Part shown: positions 1 through 8,403 of the stretch, in pieces
Layout of the letters: every line of letters starts with the position of its first letter
Position numbering within the stretch: the first letter of the stretch is position 1
Source of the DNA: an uncultured Lachnospiraceae bacterium
GTDB lineage: Bacteria; Bacillota; Clostridia; Lachnospirales; Lachnospiraceae
Assembly: GCA_910579085.1 (NCBI GenBank)
Contig: CAJTRU010000037.1
Coordinates: 1,935-36,510 of the forward strand
Reading direction: 5' to 3'
Length of the DNA: 34,576 nt
Notes under the pieces: generated by a model
What the model saw: only the letters and a program-made list of their open reading frames with translations
Told to the model about the DNA's origin: nothing
Database searches by the model: none
Translations under genes and position numbers: made by a program

Positions 1-288
1 ACTATATATAGCCTGCATAAAATACCGAAAAATTAGCTACAGTAATAATTATAAAAAAATTGTAATATATTGTCAATAAGAATATATTTATGGTACATAT
101 TCATAATTATACTTTGTTTAGCAGATGTACAGTTTCTTTGGGCAAATCTATATCCTGGATTTTATTGGCATTTTGTTATTATGGGCTTGTATAAACATAA
201 AATATGTTGACAAAAAATATCCGTCTGATATTATTTTTATAATAACAGGATAAGTTATTTTATAGTTTAGTTTATGTAAGTATAGTAA
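1..288. other. AT-rich upstream region without a gene
   Basis: No supported coding region is seen here. The stretch is very AT-rich and acts at least partly as the upstream region of the CPBP protease gene, whose promoter is listed separately. The window start may cut off an upstream gene, but no coding frame enters from the left edge. Confidence 0.6.
207..234 (+). promoter_or_regulatory. Promoter of the CPBP protease gene
   Basis: A perfect -35 TTGACA (207-212) is followed after 16 bp by TATTAT (229-234). The -10 is preceded by TGA, giving an extended -10 (TGATATTAT). The start codon lies about 70 bp downstream. This is a sigma-A type signal read directly from the sequence. Confidence 0.65.
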
Positions 289-306
289 GTGGAGAGGGGC
301 TGGCAT

Positions 307-966
307 ATGGTACAAAATACTTTAAAAACCAGTACGGCTATTTTATGGACAGTTGCATATTTTGGTATTATGGTTTTGTATACATTTTTAGATATAGCAG
401 TCTGGAGAAAATTATTTTCTGGATATTCAGAGTGGGTAAATATTATAACCATAATTATATTGGGATGTGGCTTTATATATGTACTAATGCAAAAATATAA
501 AGTAGATATACTATCTGGTATTACAGCATCAGGTATTCTGGGTGCAGTTTTTTGCTCTGTATTGTTTTTCATGCTGTTAGATAATTGTTTAGACCCTGTA
601 TTTGAAAGTATTTTTCCGCAAAGTGAAAAGGATTACCAGAAAACAATACAAAGTTTAATAAATTCTCCTGTTACAAGCCTGCTGCATGTGTGCATTATTG
701 CACCTGTTATAGAAGAAATTCTAATGAGAGGGTTTGTGCTTGGATTGTTGGAAAAATCTTCGGGAGTAATAAATGCATTGCTGGTTTCTTCATTGCTTTT
801 TGCAATACTGCATTTTAATATGGTACAGACATTATCAGCGTTTGTGTGTGGAATAATATTAGGGTTGCTTTATTTAAAAACAAAATCCGTGGTTTGTTGT
901 ATAATAGCACATTGTGGGTATAACCTGGTATCATATATAACAGTAATCTATCCATACATAAAATAA
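307..966 (+). CDS. CPBP family intramembrane glutamic endopeptidase
   Basis: This 219-residue multi-pass membrane protein belongs to the CPBP family (Rce1/Abi type). Members cleave peptides inside the membrane and are often linked to bacteriocin immunity or peptide maturation. Hydrophobic segments lie near residues 10-30, 45-61, 72-92, 125-135, 155-170 and 173-190. The family motifs are present: E136-E137-x3-R141, the FAILH motif with His169, and a final His202-x3-Asn206. A frame can be opened earlier at a GTG (289). I prefer ATG 307 because GGAGAGGGG (291-299) sits 7 bases before it. The gene is monocistronic, with its own promoter, and a palindromic element begins 11 bases after its stop. 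The substrate cannot be inferred because no bacteriocin or peptide gene is adjacent. Confidence 0.85.
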   Translation: MVQNTLKTSTAILWTVAYFGIMVLYTFLDIAVWRKLFSGYSEWVNIITIIILGCGFIYVLMQKYKVDILSGITASGILGAVFCSVLFFMLLDNCLDPVFESIFPQSEKDYQKTIQSLINSPVTSLLHVCIIAPVIEEILMRGFVLGLLEKSSGVINALLVSSLLFAILHFNMVQTLSAFVCGIILGLLYLKTKSVVCCIIAHCGYNLVSYITVIYPYIK

Positions 967-977
967 AGTTATGATTG

Positions 978-1312
978 ATAATTCAAGTTATGATGTGTTT
1001 TTTGTTTTTGGATGGATTGGCGGACGCAGAGTTTCTGTGTTCCATCTAATATTATTCTATGACAGGGACACTGGCGCGTGTATTGCCGTAGCGCAATGTC
1101 ATTTAGTTAAGAGCTGGTGGAAAATATTTTTATAAATTGCCAGCGTACTAGGCAGGTGTAATTTTTTAAACAACCCTTCTGCACTAAATTATATTGTACC
1201 ATAGAGAAATACATGCAAAAGCCATGTCTGTGATATGCTTTCCTGTCATGGAATAATATTAAATGGAACAGGGAAACCTTGCGTCCTTCTATTAAATATA
1301 ACTTAATAAAAT
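978..1312 (+). repeat. Palindromic element copy 1 (degenerate, with internal module)
   Basis: The left end ATAATTCAAGTTAT (978-991) is a degenerate form of the ATAATTTMCAGTTAT terminus seen in the other copies. The left arm (1020-1069) and right arm (1243-1287) are about 45-bp imperfect inverted repeats of each other: GGACGCAGAGTTTC, TGTTCCATCTAATATTATTC and ATGACAGG recur in reverse complement. The centre is not palindromic. It carries AATGTCATTTAGTTAAGAG (1095-1113), a sequence also found inside the last copy of the window. The right end near 1298-1312 is approximate. The element fills most of the gap between the CPBP gene and the gltB promoter. Confidence 0.75.
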
Positions 1313-1318
1313 TAAGTT
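1300..1318. promoter_or_regulatory. Dyad upstream of the gltB promoter
   Basis: AACTTAAT-AAA-ATTAAGTT is a perfect 8-bp inverted repeat about 55 bp upstream of the gltB -35 box. It could bind an activator of gltB, but it also falls at the right end of the palindromic element, so it may simply be the element's degenerate terminus. Confidence 0.3.
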
Positions 1319-1373
1319 GAATACCATATAGACTTAATTATATTAAAAAATATAACCTTTTTACTAATTTTTA

Positions 1374-1402
1374 TTGCCTTTTTAATAATCATGTAATATA
1401 AT
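1374..1402 (+). promoter_or_regulatory. Promoter of gltB-gltD
   Basis: A -35 TTGCCT (1374-1379) and a consensus -10 TATAAT (1397-1402) are separated by exactly 17 bp. Transcription would begin near 1409, just upstream of the leader hairpin. Confidence 0.7.
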
Positions 1403-1423
1403 ACTACCAGATTGATGGACAAA

Positions 1424-1463
1424 GGGGTTCAGCTTTTATTGCTGGACTCCTTTTTTATTTTTT
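1424..1463 (+). terminator. Terminator-like hairpin in the gltB leader
   Basis: GGGGTTCAGC (1424-1433) pairs over its full 10 bp, with two G-U pairs, with GCTGGACTCC (1441-1450) around a 7-base loop. It is followed by TTTTTTATTTTTT (1451-1463). This is a canonical intrinsic terminator. It lies between the gltB promoter and the gltB ribosome site, so it either attenuates the operon or ends a transcript arriving from upstream. I see no obvious alternative antiterminator stem in the short stretch after the predicted start. Confidence 0.7.
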
Positions 1464-1481
1464 GGAATGGAGGATGTTACA

Positions 1482-4400
1482 ATGGCTAATGGAACTAGAA
1501 CTGATGGGGCTTATAAAGCATTAGGAAATAAGAAAAGAGGACTTTATGACCCACGTTTTGAACATGATAACTGTGGTATTGGTGCTATTGTAAATATAAA
1601 AGGTAATAAGACACATGATACTGTGACTGGTGCTCTTGGCATAGTTGAAAAATTAGAGCACCGTGCCGGCAAGGATGCAGAGGGGAAGACAGGTGATGGT
1701 GTAGGAATTCTTTTACAGATTTCCCATAATTTCTTTAAAAAAGCTGTAAAGCAGTCAGGGTTTGAAATTGGTGAGGAACGTGACTATGGAATTGGCATGT
1801 TTTTCTTCCCACAGGATGAGTTAAAAAGAAACCAGGCTAAAAAGATGTTTGAGGTAATTATTAAAAAAGAAGGGCTTGAGCTTTTAGGCTGGAGGAAAGT
1901 GCCTGTAGTACCTGGAATTCTTGGGCACAAGGCAGCAGATTGTATGCCTTGTATAATGCAGGCATTTGTAAAACGTCCTGAAGATGTGGAAAGAGGGCTT
2001 GCATTTGACAGAAAGCTGTATATAGCAAGGCGTGTATTTGAACAAAGTAATGATGACACATATGTTGTTTCATTTTCAAGCCGTACTATAGTATATAAAG
2101 GAATGTTCCTTGTAGGGCAGCTCCGGCTTTTCTTTGAGGATTTACAAGACCCTGGCTATTTGTCAGCCATCGCAATAGTCCATTCGAGGTTTAGTACCAA
2201 TACAAACCCAAGCTGGATGAGGGCACACCCTAACAGGTTTATTGTGCATAATGGTGAGATTAATACTATTGTAGGAAATGCAGATAAAATGCTTGCACGT
2301 GAAGAAACAATGGAAACACCTTATCTGTCAGGTGATTTCCACAAAGTCCTGCCTGTTGTTAATCCAAACGGTTCTGACTCCGCAAGGCTTGACAATACAC
2401 TGGAATTCCTTGTAATGAGCGGGATGGAACTTCCACTTGCAGTTATGGTTACAATTCCTGAACCTTGGGAACATGACCTTGGTGTAAGCCAGAAGAAAAG
2501 GGATTTTTACCAGTATTATGCAACAATGATGGAACCCTGGGACGGGCCGGCTTCAATACTTTTCTCAGATGGTGATTTAATGGGTGCAGTCTTAGACCGC
2601 AATGGTTTAAGGCCTTCACGTTATTATATAACAACAGATGGCCAGCTTGTGCTTTCATCAGAAGTAGGTGTATTTGAAATTCCAGCAGAAAAAGTGGTTA
2701 AAAAAGACCGTTTAAGGCCTGGACGTATGCTGTTAGTAGATACTGTCCAGGGTGAACTGGTAGATGATGATGTGCTTAAGGAAAAATATGCCTCACGCCA
2801 GCCATATGGCGAATGGCTGAATAATAATCTTGTTACTCTTAGGGAATTAAAAATACCTAATAAAAAAGTTGTGGAATTTACAGATGAGGAAAGGGCAAAA
2901 CTGCAAAAAGCATTTGGATATACATTTGAAGAATATAAAACTTCAATACTGCCAATGGCGCAGAATGGCTCAGAACCTATTGCTTCAATGGGTACAGATA
3001 CTCCCCTGCCTATGTTGTCAGAACAGCCACAGCCACTTTTTAACTATTTTAAACAGTTATTTGCACAGGTAACAAACCCGCCTATTGATGCTATACGTGA
3101 GGAAATTGTCACTTCAACAAGTGTATATATTGGAGAGGATGGAAACCTGCTTGAGGAAAAAGCAGAAAACTGTAATGTATTAAAAATATGTAATCCTATA
3201 CTTACGGATACAGATTTAATTAAGATTAAAAGCATGGATAAAAAAGGCTTTAAATGTGAAGATATTCCTATTACTTATTATAAAAATACTTCACTGGAAA
3301 AAGCCCTTGGACGCCTCTGCCTGGCAGCAGACAGGGCATACAGGGAAGGAGTAAATATACTGGTTCTTACAGACAGGGGAGTGGACGAAAACCATGTTGC
3401 AATACCTTCACTTCTTGCCGTTGCCGCAATGCAGCAGCATCTTGTAACAACGAAGAAAAGAACAAGGGTTGCAATGATACTTGAGTCAGCAGAGCCAAGG
3501 GAAGTACACCATTTTGCGACATTACTTGGTTATGGTGCTTGTGCAATTAACCCATATCTTGCACATAGCACAATTAAGGAACTTATTGACAGTGGCATGT
3601 TGGATAAAGACTATTATGCGGCTGTAGATGATTATGACCAGGCTGTACTGCATGGAATAGTTAAAATTGCTTCTAAAATGGGAATTTCAACAATCCAGTC
3701 ATACCAGGGGTCTAAAATATTTGAGGCAATAGGAATTTCGGAAAATGTAATAGAAAAATACTTTACTGATACAAAATATTGTGTAGGAAGCCTGGTACTT
3801 GAAGATATACAGGAGCAGGTTGACAGGTTACATTCAACAGCATTTGACCCGCTTGGGCTTTCTGTTGATTTAACACTGGAAAGCAGAGGGCAGCATAAGG
3901 CACGTGGAAATAAAGAAGAACATTTATATAATCCTGAAACAATCCATTTATTGCAGCAGTCAGCATGGACTGGAAATTATGAATTATTTAAACAGTATTC
4001 CAAAGCAATTAATGAAAAAGAACATTGTATGAATTTAAGGGGCCTGCTTGATTTTAAATTTCCAGCAAAAGGAATACCAGTTGAAGAAGTTGAAAGTGTT
4101 GATGAGATTGTAAAGAGGTTTAAAACTGGTGCAATGTCTTATGGCTCTATTTCACAGGAAGCACATGAAACTCTTGCTATAGCAATGAACAGGCTGCATG
4201 GAAAGTCAAATAGCGGAGAGGGCGGTGAAAGCCTGGAAAGGCTGCTTACAGCAGGACAGGAAAAAGACCGTTGTTCAGCTATTAAACAGGTAGCATCAGG
4301 GCGTTTCGGCGTAACATCACGTTATCTTGTAAGTGCTAAAGAAATACAGATAAAAATGGCACAAGGTGCTAAGCCAGGTGAAGGAGGACATCTTCCAGGA

Positions 4401-6053
4401 GGCAAAGTTTACCCATGGGTTGCAAAAACAAGACATTCTACACCAGGTGTAAGCCTTATTTCACCACCTCCGCATCATGATATTTATTCTATTGAAGACC
4501 TTGCGCAGCTTATTTATGACTTGAAAAACAGTAATAAAGATGCAAGGATTTCAGTAAAACTTGTTTCTGAAGCAGGTGTAGGCACTGTTGCAGCAGGTGT
4601 TGCAAAAGCTGGGGCAGCAGTAATACTTATATCTGGTTATGATGGCGGTACAGGTGCAGCGCCAAGAAGTTCTATTTATAATGCAGGGCTTCCTTGGGAA
4701 CTCGGGCTTGCAGAAACACACCAGACACTTATTATGAACGGGCTGCGTTCACATGTGCGTATTGAAACCGATGGAAAGCTTATGACAGGGCGTGACGTGC
4801 TGGTTGCGGCGCTGCTTGGCGCAGAAGAATATGGATTTGCAACAGCACCGCTTGTAACAATGGGCTGTGTAATGATGAGAGTGTGTAACCTTGATACATG
4901 TCCTGTAGGAGTTGCAACACAGAACCCGGAACTGCGTAAAAGGTTTAAAGGAAAGCCTGAATATGTAGAAAACTTTATGAGGTTTGTGGCACAGGAACTG
5001 CGTGAATATATGGCTGCACTTGGAATAAAAACTGTTGACGGGCTTATAGGGCGTACTGATTTGCTGCAGGTTAAGGACAGCAAGGCATCAAAATATAATA
5101 TAGACCTGTCAGAAATGCTTGATTTAACATTTGCAAATGAGAGAAAAGAAAATAAATTCAATCCTAAAAATGTATTTGACTTTGGGCTTGATAAAACAAT
5201 TGATGAAAAGGTGTTGCTGCCTAAGTTAAAAAATGCAGTTGAAACAAAGGAAAAGACCAGGATATCTGTTAATGTGACTAATATTGACCGTTCACTTGGT
5301 ACAATTCTTGGTTCAGAGATTACAAAGAAACACAATGATACACTAGATGAGGATACTATTACTATAGAATGTCATGGAAGCGGCGGGCAGAGTTTTGGTG
5401 CGTTTATACCAAAGGGACTGACACTTGAACTGTCAGGCGACTCTAATGACTATATTGGAAAAGGGCTTTCTGGAGGCAAGATTATAGTATATCCGCCAGC
5501 AGGTACTAAATTTAAGGCAGATGAAAATATTATTATTGGAAATGTGGCATTTTATGGCGCTACAAGCGGCAAAGCATTTATAAATGGTATAGCAGGGGAA
5601 CGTTTCTGTGTAAGGAATTCGGGCTGTACTGCTGTTGTAGAAGGAGTTGGTGACCACGGCTGTGAATATATGACAGGCGGGCGTGTTGTAATACTTGGCA
5701 GTACAGGTAAAAACTTTGCGGCAGGCATGAGCGGCGGTGTTGCGTATGTACTTGATGAAAACAGTGACTTATACCTTAAATTAAATAAAGAACTTGTTTC
5801 GTCTGCACCTGTCACTGATAAATATGATGTAATTGAGTTAAAATCTATAATTGAAGAACATGTAAATGCGACAGGTTCGGAAAAAGGAAAGTCAATTCTT
5901 GATAACTTTAGTGAGTACCTGCCTAAGTTTAAGAAAATTATTTCTTATGATTATAGTAAGATGTTACAGCTTATTGCTAAAATGGAAGAGCATGGGCTGG
6001 GATATGAACAAGCACAGATAGAAGCTTTTTATGCAAGCAGGAAAGGTTTATAA
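1482..6053 (+). CDS. gltB: Glutamate synthase, large (alpha) subunit
   Basis: This is the large subunit of NADPH-dependent glutamate synthase, which makes two glutamates from glutamine and 2-oxoglutarate. It has 1523 residues, the usual length. Order of parts: a short propeptide ending before Cys31 of the CGIGAIV motif, which is the N-terminal nucleophile of the class II glutaminase domain; a central domain; an FMN-binding synthase domain; and a C-terminal glycine-rich beta-helix domain (GSGGQSFGAF, then repeated G-x-x-x-G). The 3Fe-4S cysteines are visible as C-x5-C-x4-C in CVMMRVCNLDTCPVG. I chose ATG 1482 rather than 1467 because GGAGG (1469-1473) sits 8 bases before it and the longer form has no ribosome site. 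gltD follows after 83 bases, as expected for an operon. Confidence 0.97.
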   Translation: MANGTRTDGAYKALGNKKRGLYDPRFEHDNCGIGAIVNIKGNKTHDTVTGALGIVEKLEHRAGKDAEGKTGDGVGILLQISHNFFKKAVKQSGFEIGEERDYGIGMFFFPQDELKRNQAKKMFEVIIKKEGLELLGWRKVPVVPGILGHKAADCMPCIMQAFVKRPEDVERGLAFDRKLYIARRVFEQSNDDTYVVSFSSRTIVYKGMFLVGQLRLFFEDLQDPGYLSAIAIVHSRFSTNTNPSWMRAHPNRFIVHNGEINTIVGNADKMLAREETMETPYLSGDFHKVLPVVNPNGSDSARLDNTLEFLVMSGMELPLAVMVTIPEPWEHDLGVSQKKRDFYQYYATMMEPWDGPASILFSDGDLMGAVLDRNGLRPSRYYITTDGQLVLSSEVGVFEIPAEKVVKKDRLRPGRMLLVDTVQGELVDDDVLKEKYASRQPYGEWLNNNLVTLRELKIPNKKVVEFTDEERAKLQKAFGYTFEEYKTSILPMAQNGSEPIASMGTDTPLPMLSEQPQPLFNYFKQLFAQVTNPPIDAIREEIVTSTSVYIGEDGNLLEEKAENCNVLKICNPILTDTDLIKIKSMDKKGFKCEDIPITYYKNTSLEKALGRLCLAADRAYREGVNILVLTDRGVDENHVAIPSLLAVAAMQQHLVTTKKRTRVAMILESAEPREVHHFATLLGYGACAINPYLAHSTIKELIDSGMLDKDYYAAVDDYDQAVLHGIVKIASKMGISTIQSYQGSKIFEAIGISENVIEKYFTDTKYCVGSLVLEDIQEQVDRLHSTAFDPLGLSVDLTLESRGQHKARGNKEEHLYNPETIHLLQQSAWTGNYELFKQYSKAINEKEHCMNLRGLLDFKFPAKGIPVEEVESVDEIVKRFKTGAMSYGSISQEAHETLAIAMNRLHGKSNSGEGGESLERLLTAGQEKDRCSAIKQVASGRFGVTSRYLVSAKEIQIKMAQGAKPGEGGHLPGGKVYPWVAKTRHSTPGVSLISPPPHHDIYSIEDLAQLIYDLKNSNKDARISVKLVSEAGVGTVAAGVAKAGAAVILISGYDGGTGAAPRSSIYNAGLPWELGLAETHQTLIMNGLRSHVRIETDGKLMTGRDVLVAALLGAEEYGFATAPLVTMGCVMMRVCNLDTCPVGVATQNPELRKRFKGKPEYVENFMRFVAQELREYMAALGIKTVDGLIGRTDLLQVKDSKASKYNIDLSEMLDLTFANERKENKFNPKNVFDFGLDKTIDEKVLLPKLKNAVETKEKTRISVNVTNIDRSLGTILGSEITKKHNDTLDEDTITIECHGSGGQSFGAFIPKGLTLELSGDSNDYIGKGLSGGKIIVYPPAGTKFKADENIIIGNVAFYGATSGKAFINGIAGERFCVRNSGCTAVVEGVGDHGCEYMTGGRVVILGSTGKNFAAGMSGGVAYVLDENSDLYLKLNKELVSSAPVTDKYDVIELKSIIEEHVNATGSEKGKSILDNFSEYLPKFKKIISYDYSKMLQLIAKMEEHGLGYEQAQIEAFYASRKGL

Positions 6054-6136
6054 AAATTTAGAAGCATAATCAGGCCTGTTTATGTATTGTCTGTGATAGT
6101 ATGTCTGGAAGAATAAATGATAGGAGTGTTATTGTT

Positions 6137-7615
6137 ATGGGAAAACCAACTGGATTTTTGGAATATAACAGAAAAGATAATAAAGCATCAGAGCCTTTGG
6201 AAAGAATTAAAAATTTTGATGAATTCCATGTGCCTGCAAGTGACAAAGAACGTAAAGAGCAGGCGGCACGCTGCATGAACTGTGGTGTACCGTTCTGCCA
6301 GTCAGGCATGGTAATAAATGGCATGGTATCAGGCTGTCCTTTAAATAACCTTGTGCCAGAGTGGAATGATTTGCTTTATCGTGGCAATATGGAAAAAGCA
6401 TTAAAATTATTAATGCAGACAAATAATTTTCCAGAATTTACATCAAGGGTATGTCCTGCACTTTGTGAGGAAGCATGTACATGCGGGCTGAATGATTTAC
6501 CTGTTACATGTAAGGCAAATGAAATGGCAGTTATTGAATATGGTTATGAAAACGGGCTTATGGAAGCTGTCCCTCCTAAAGTGCGTACAGGCAAAAAGGT
6601 TGCAGTTGTTGGTTCAGGGCCAGCAGGCCTTGCGGCAGCAGACCAGTTAAACAGGCGTGGGCACCTGGTAACTGTTTATGAGAGAAGTGACCATATTGGC
6701 GGGCTGCTTATGTATGGTATTCCAAATATGAAGCTTGAAAAATGGGTAATCAGCAGAAAACAGGAAATAATGGAAAAAGAAGGCATACAGTTTATTGTTA
6801 ATTCTGATGTAGGGAAAAACGTAAAAGCCCAGGATTTAATTAATGGATATGACTGTGTAATACTTGCATGTGGTGCATCAGAACCACGTGATATAAAGGC
6901 AGCAGGACGCGAGGCAGAGGGAATTTATTTTGCAGTTGATTTTTTGTCACGTTCTACAAAACATGTGCTTTTAGGACAGAATGATGGGTTTATTAATACA
7001 AAAGGTAAAAATGTAGTAGTAATTGGTGGTGGTGATACAGGCAATGACTGTGTTGGGACAGCAGTACGCCAGGGTGCTAAATCTGTTGTGCAGGTTGAAA
7101 TGATGCCAAAACTTCCAGACAGCCGTACAGAAAATAACCCATGGCCAGAGTGGCCGCGTGTATGTAAAACAGATTATGGCCAGGAAGAAGCTATTGCAGT
7201 ATATGGCAAAGACCCAAGGATTTACCAGGTAACAGTTAAAGAATTTATAAAAGATAAAAGTGGTAAGCTTAAAAAAGTTAAACTTATAAAACTTGAGCCA
7301 AAGAAAAATGAGAAAACAGGAAGGACAGATATGGCAGAAATTCCAGGCAGTGAATTTGAAATACCTGCCGATTATGTATTAATAGCTGCTGGCTTCCTGG
7401 GAACACAGCAGTATATTGCCAAAGCATTTGGCGTTAAACTGGATGCACGAGGCAATGTACTTACAGAAAAAGGTTCTTATAAGACAACAGCAGATAAAGT
7501 ATTTACAGCAGGGGATATGCACAGGGGGCAGTCACTTGTTGTATGGGGCATAGAAGAAGGCAGGGGAGTCGCAAAAGAAGCAGATAAATATTTAATGGGT
7601 TATACAAACCTGTAA
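6137..7615 (+). CDS. gltD: Glutamate synthase, small (beta) subunit
   Basis: This is the NADPH-oxidising small subunit of glutamate synthase, 492 residues. It passes electrons from NADPH through FAD and iron-sulfur clusters to GltB. The N-terminal part carries the cluster cysteines (CMNCGVPFC, then a CPALCEEACTCG block). Two nucleotide-binding folds follow: GSGPAGLAAADQL for FAD and GGGDTGNDC for NADPH. An earlier in-frame ATG at 6101 has no ribosome site. ATG 6137 follows AGGAG (6122-6126) and yields the typical N-terminus MGKPTGFLEYNR. The gene lies downstream of gltB on the same strand. Confidence 0.96.
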   Translation: MGKPTGFLEYNRKDNKASEPLERIKNFDEFHVPASDKERKEQAARCMNCGVPFCQSGMVINGMVSGCPLNNLVPEWNDLLYRGNMEKALKLLMQTNNFPEFTSRVCPALCEEACTCGLNDLPVTCKANEMAVIEYGYENGLMEAVPPKVRTGKKVAVVGSGPAGLAAADQLNRRGHLVTVYERSDHIGGLLMYGIPNMKLEKWVISRKQEIMEKEGIQFIVNSDVGKNVKAQDLINGYDCVILACGASEPRDIKAAGREAEGIYFAVDFLSRSTKHVLLGQNDGFINTKGKNVVVIGGGDTGNDCVGTAVRQGAKSVVQVEMMPKLPDSRTENNPWPEWPRVCKTDYGQEEAIAVYGKDPRIYQVTVKEFIKDKSGKLKKVKLIKLEPKKNEKTGRTDMAEIPGSEFEIPADYVLIAAGFLGTQQYIAKAFGVKLDARGNVLTEKGSYKTTADKVFTAGDMHRGQSLVVWGIEEGRGVAKEADKYLMGYTNL

Positions 7616-7678
7616 TGCAGAATAAAGGAATAATAATTTAAGACCAAAATACAGAAAACCAGGGTTATATATAAAAAA

Positions 7679-7745
7679 GTGTTAATGCCTGTATATTTAC
7701 AACAGGATATGTTTATATTTCCAGCGGAATAGCAGGCATTAGCAC
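7679..7745. other. Long hairpin between gltD and tRNA-Glu
   Basis: GTGTTAATGCCTG (7679-7691) pairs with CAGGCATTAGCAC (7733-7745) over 13 bp with one wobble. The 41-base loop contains a further short CCTG/CAGG pairing. No T-run follows, so it is not a textbook terminator. It may protect or process the 3' end of the gltBD message. Confidence 0.4.
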
Positions 7746-7783
7746 AAATATCAAATAAATTGTAGAAATTAATAAAAAAAAGC

Positions 7784-7812
7784 TTGCATTTTATAAAAAA
7801 GTGTTGTATACT
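7784..7812 (+). promoter_or_regulatory. Promoter of tRNA-Glu
   Basis: TTGCAT (7784-7789) and TATACT (7807-7812) are spaced 17 bp apart. The tRNA begins 43 bases downstream of the -10. Confidence 0.65.
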
Positions 7813-7855
7813 AATTTTCGTTGGTACAGAGAAACCACAAAATAAAATAATGTAT

Positions 7856-7927
7856 GGTCTGTTGGTCAAGCGGCTAAGACGCCGCCCTCTCACGGCGGAA
7901 ACAGGGGTTCGATTCCCCTACAGACTG
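7856..7927 (+). tRNA. tRNA-Glu, anticodon CTC
   Basis: The full cloverleaf can be drawn. The acceptor stem GGTCTGT pairs with ACAGACT, with a G-U pair at position 1-72. The anticodon stem CCGCC/GGCGG encloses the loop CTCTCAC, giving anticodon CTC. The T arm AGGGG-TTCGATT-CCCCT is clear. The 3' CCA is not encoded. The CTC isoacceptor reads GAG; a second tRNA-Glu(TTC) would be expected elsewhere in the genome. Confidence 0.93.
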
Positions 7928-7961
7928 TTACTGTTTATAATTAAACAGCCCAACCCATTGA

Positions 7962-7997
7962 AACCCCCACAAGATATGTTCTTGTGGGGGTTCTTTA
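7962..7997 (+). terminator. Terminator after tRNA-Glu
   Basis: AACCCCCACAAG (7962-7973) and CTTGTGGGGGTT (7981-7992) form a perfect 12-bp GC-rich stem with a 7-base loop, followed by the modest T-run TTCTTTAT. Confidence 0.85.
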
Positions 7998-8083
7998 TAA
8001 GAAAGCATTGCCGTCACATATAGTGTTAATGCTGCCAGATTAGTTCTCTAGCAATTACAGTGGCATCATTTTTATATTAATCC

Positions 8084-8114
8084 TTGTATAACGGTAATTA
8101 TTACACTGTATAAT
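8084..8114 (+). promoter_or_regulatory. Possible promoter upstream of the DUF2806 gene
   Basis: TTGTAT (8084-8089) and a consensus TATAAT (8109-8114) are present, but the 19-bp spacer is long. The spacer contains the small palindrome GTAATTATTAC (8094-8104). If used, the transcript would run through palindromic element copy 2 before reaching the gene. Confidence 0.35.
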
Positions 8115-8128
8115 AAGTGGCTGGCAGA

Positions 8129-8390
8129 ATAATCCCCACCACCCCATTTACAGTTATCTGTTTATTTTGTGTTTTAGTGTAAATTTTTGATGACAGGTTT
8201 TGCGTGCCAGATGCCATGAATTATTCCGTAAAAGGGGTACTTTGGCATCGCCGGCGTTTAAATCCCGTACTTTGGGATTTTATGCGCCGCTGCGTATGCC
8301 ATCGTAGCGGAAGCGTACCCCTGTACGGAATATTCTGGCTCTGGCACGCAAAACCGTCCGTTTAACATACACAGGATAACTGGAAATTAT
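8129..8390 (-). repeat. Palindromic element copy 2 (reverse orientation, short tip)
   Basis: The right end ATAACTGGAAATTAT (8376-8390) is an exact reverse complement of the family terminus. The other end begins ATAATCCCCACCACCCC, matching the right end of copy 4 in reverse complement. Arms with GGTTTTGCGTGCCAGA and ATTCCGTA-AGGGGTAC are repeated inverted on the two sides. The tip is a short hairpin, AAATCCC (8260-8266) paired with GGGATTT (8274-8280); the distal extension seen in copies 3-5 is missing. The next base after the element begins the AAGGAGG ribosome site of the DUF2806 gene. Confidence 0.85.
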
Positions 8391-8403
8391 AAGGAGGAAA
8401 ATT

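Noticed and set aside
978..1312. Riboswitch or T-box leader for gltB in the region upstream
   Set aside because: The sequence is explained by a palindromic element, and the gltB promoter lies downstream of it. No T-box or known aptamer motif was seen.
4676..5335. 219-codon open frame on the minus strand inside gltB
   Set aside because: It is antisense to a certain gene, with Ser/Pro-rich composition typical of a shadow frame and no ribosome site.
7784..8023. 79-codon + strand frame covering tRNA-Glu
   Set aside because: It spans a tRNA, its promoter and its terminator and has no ribosome site.
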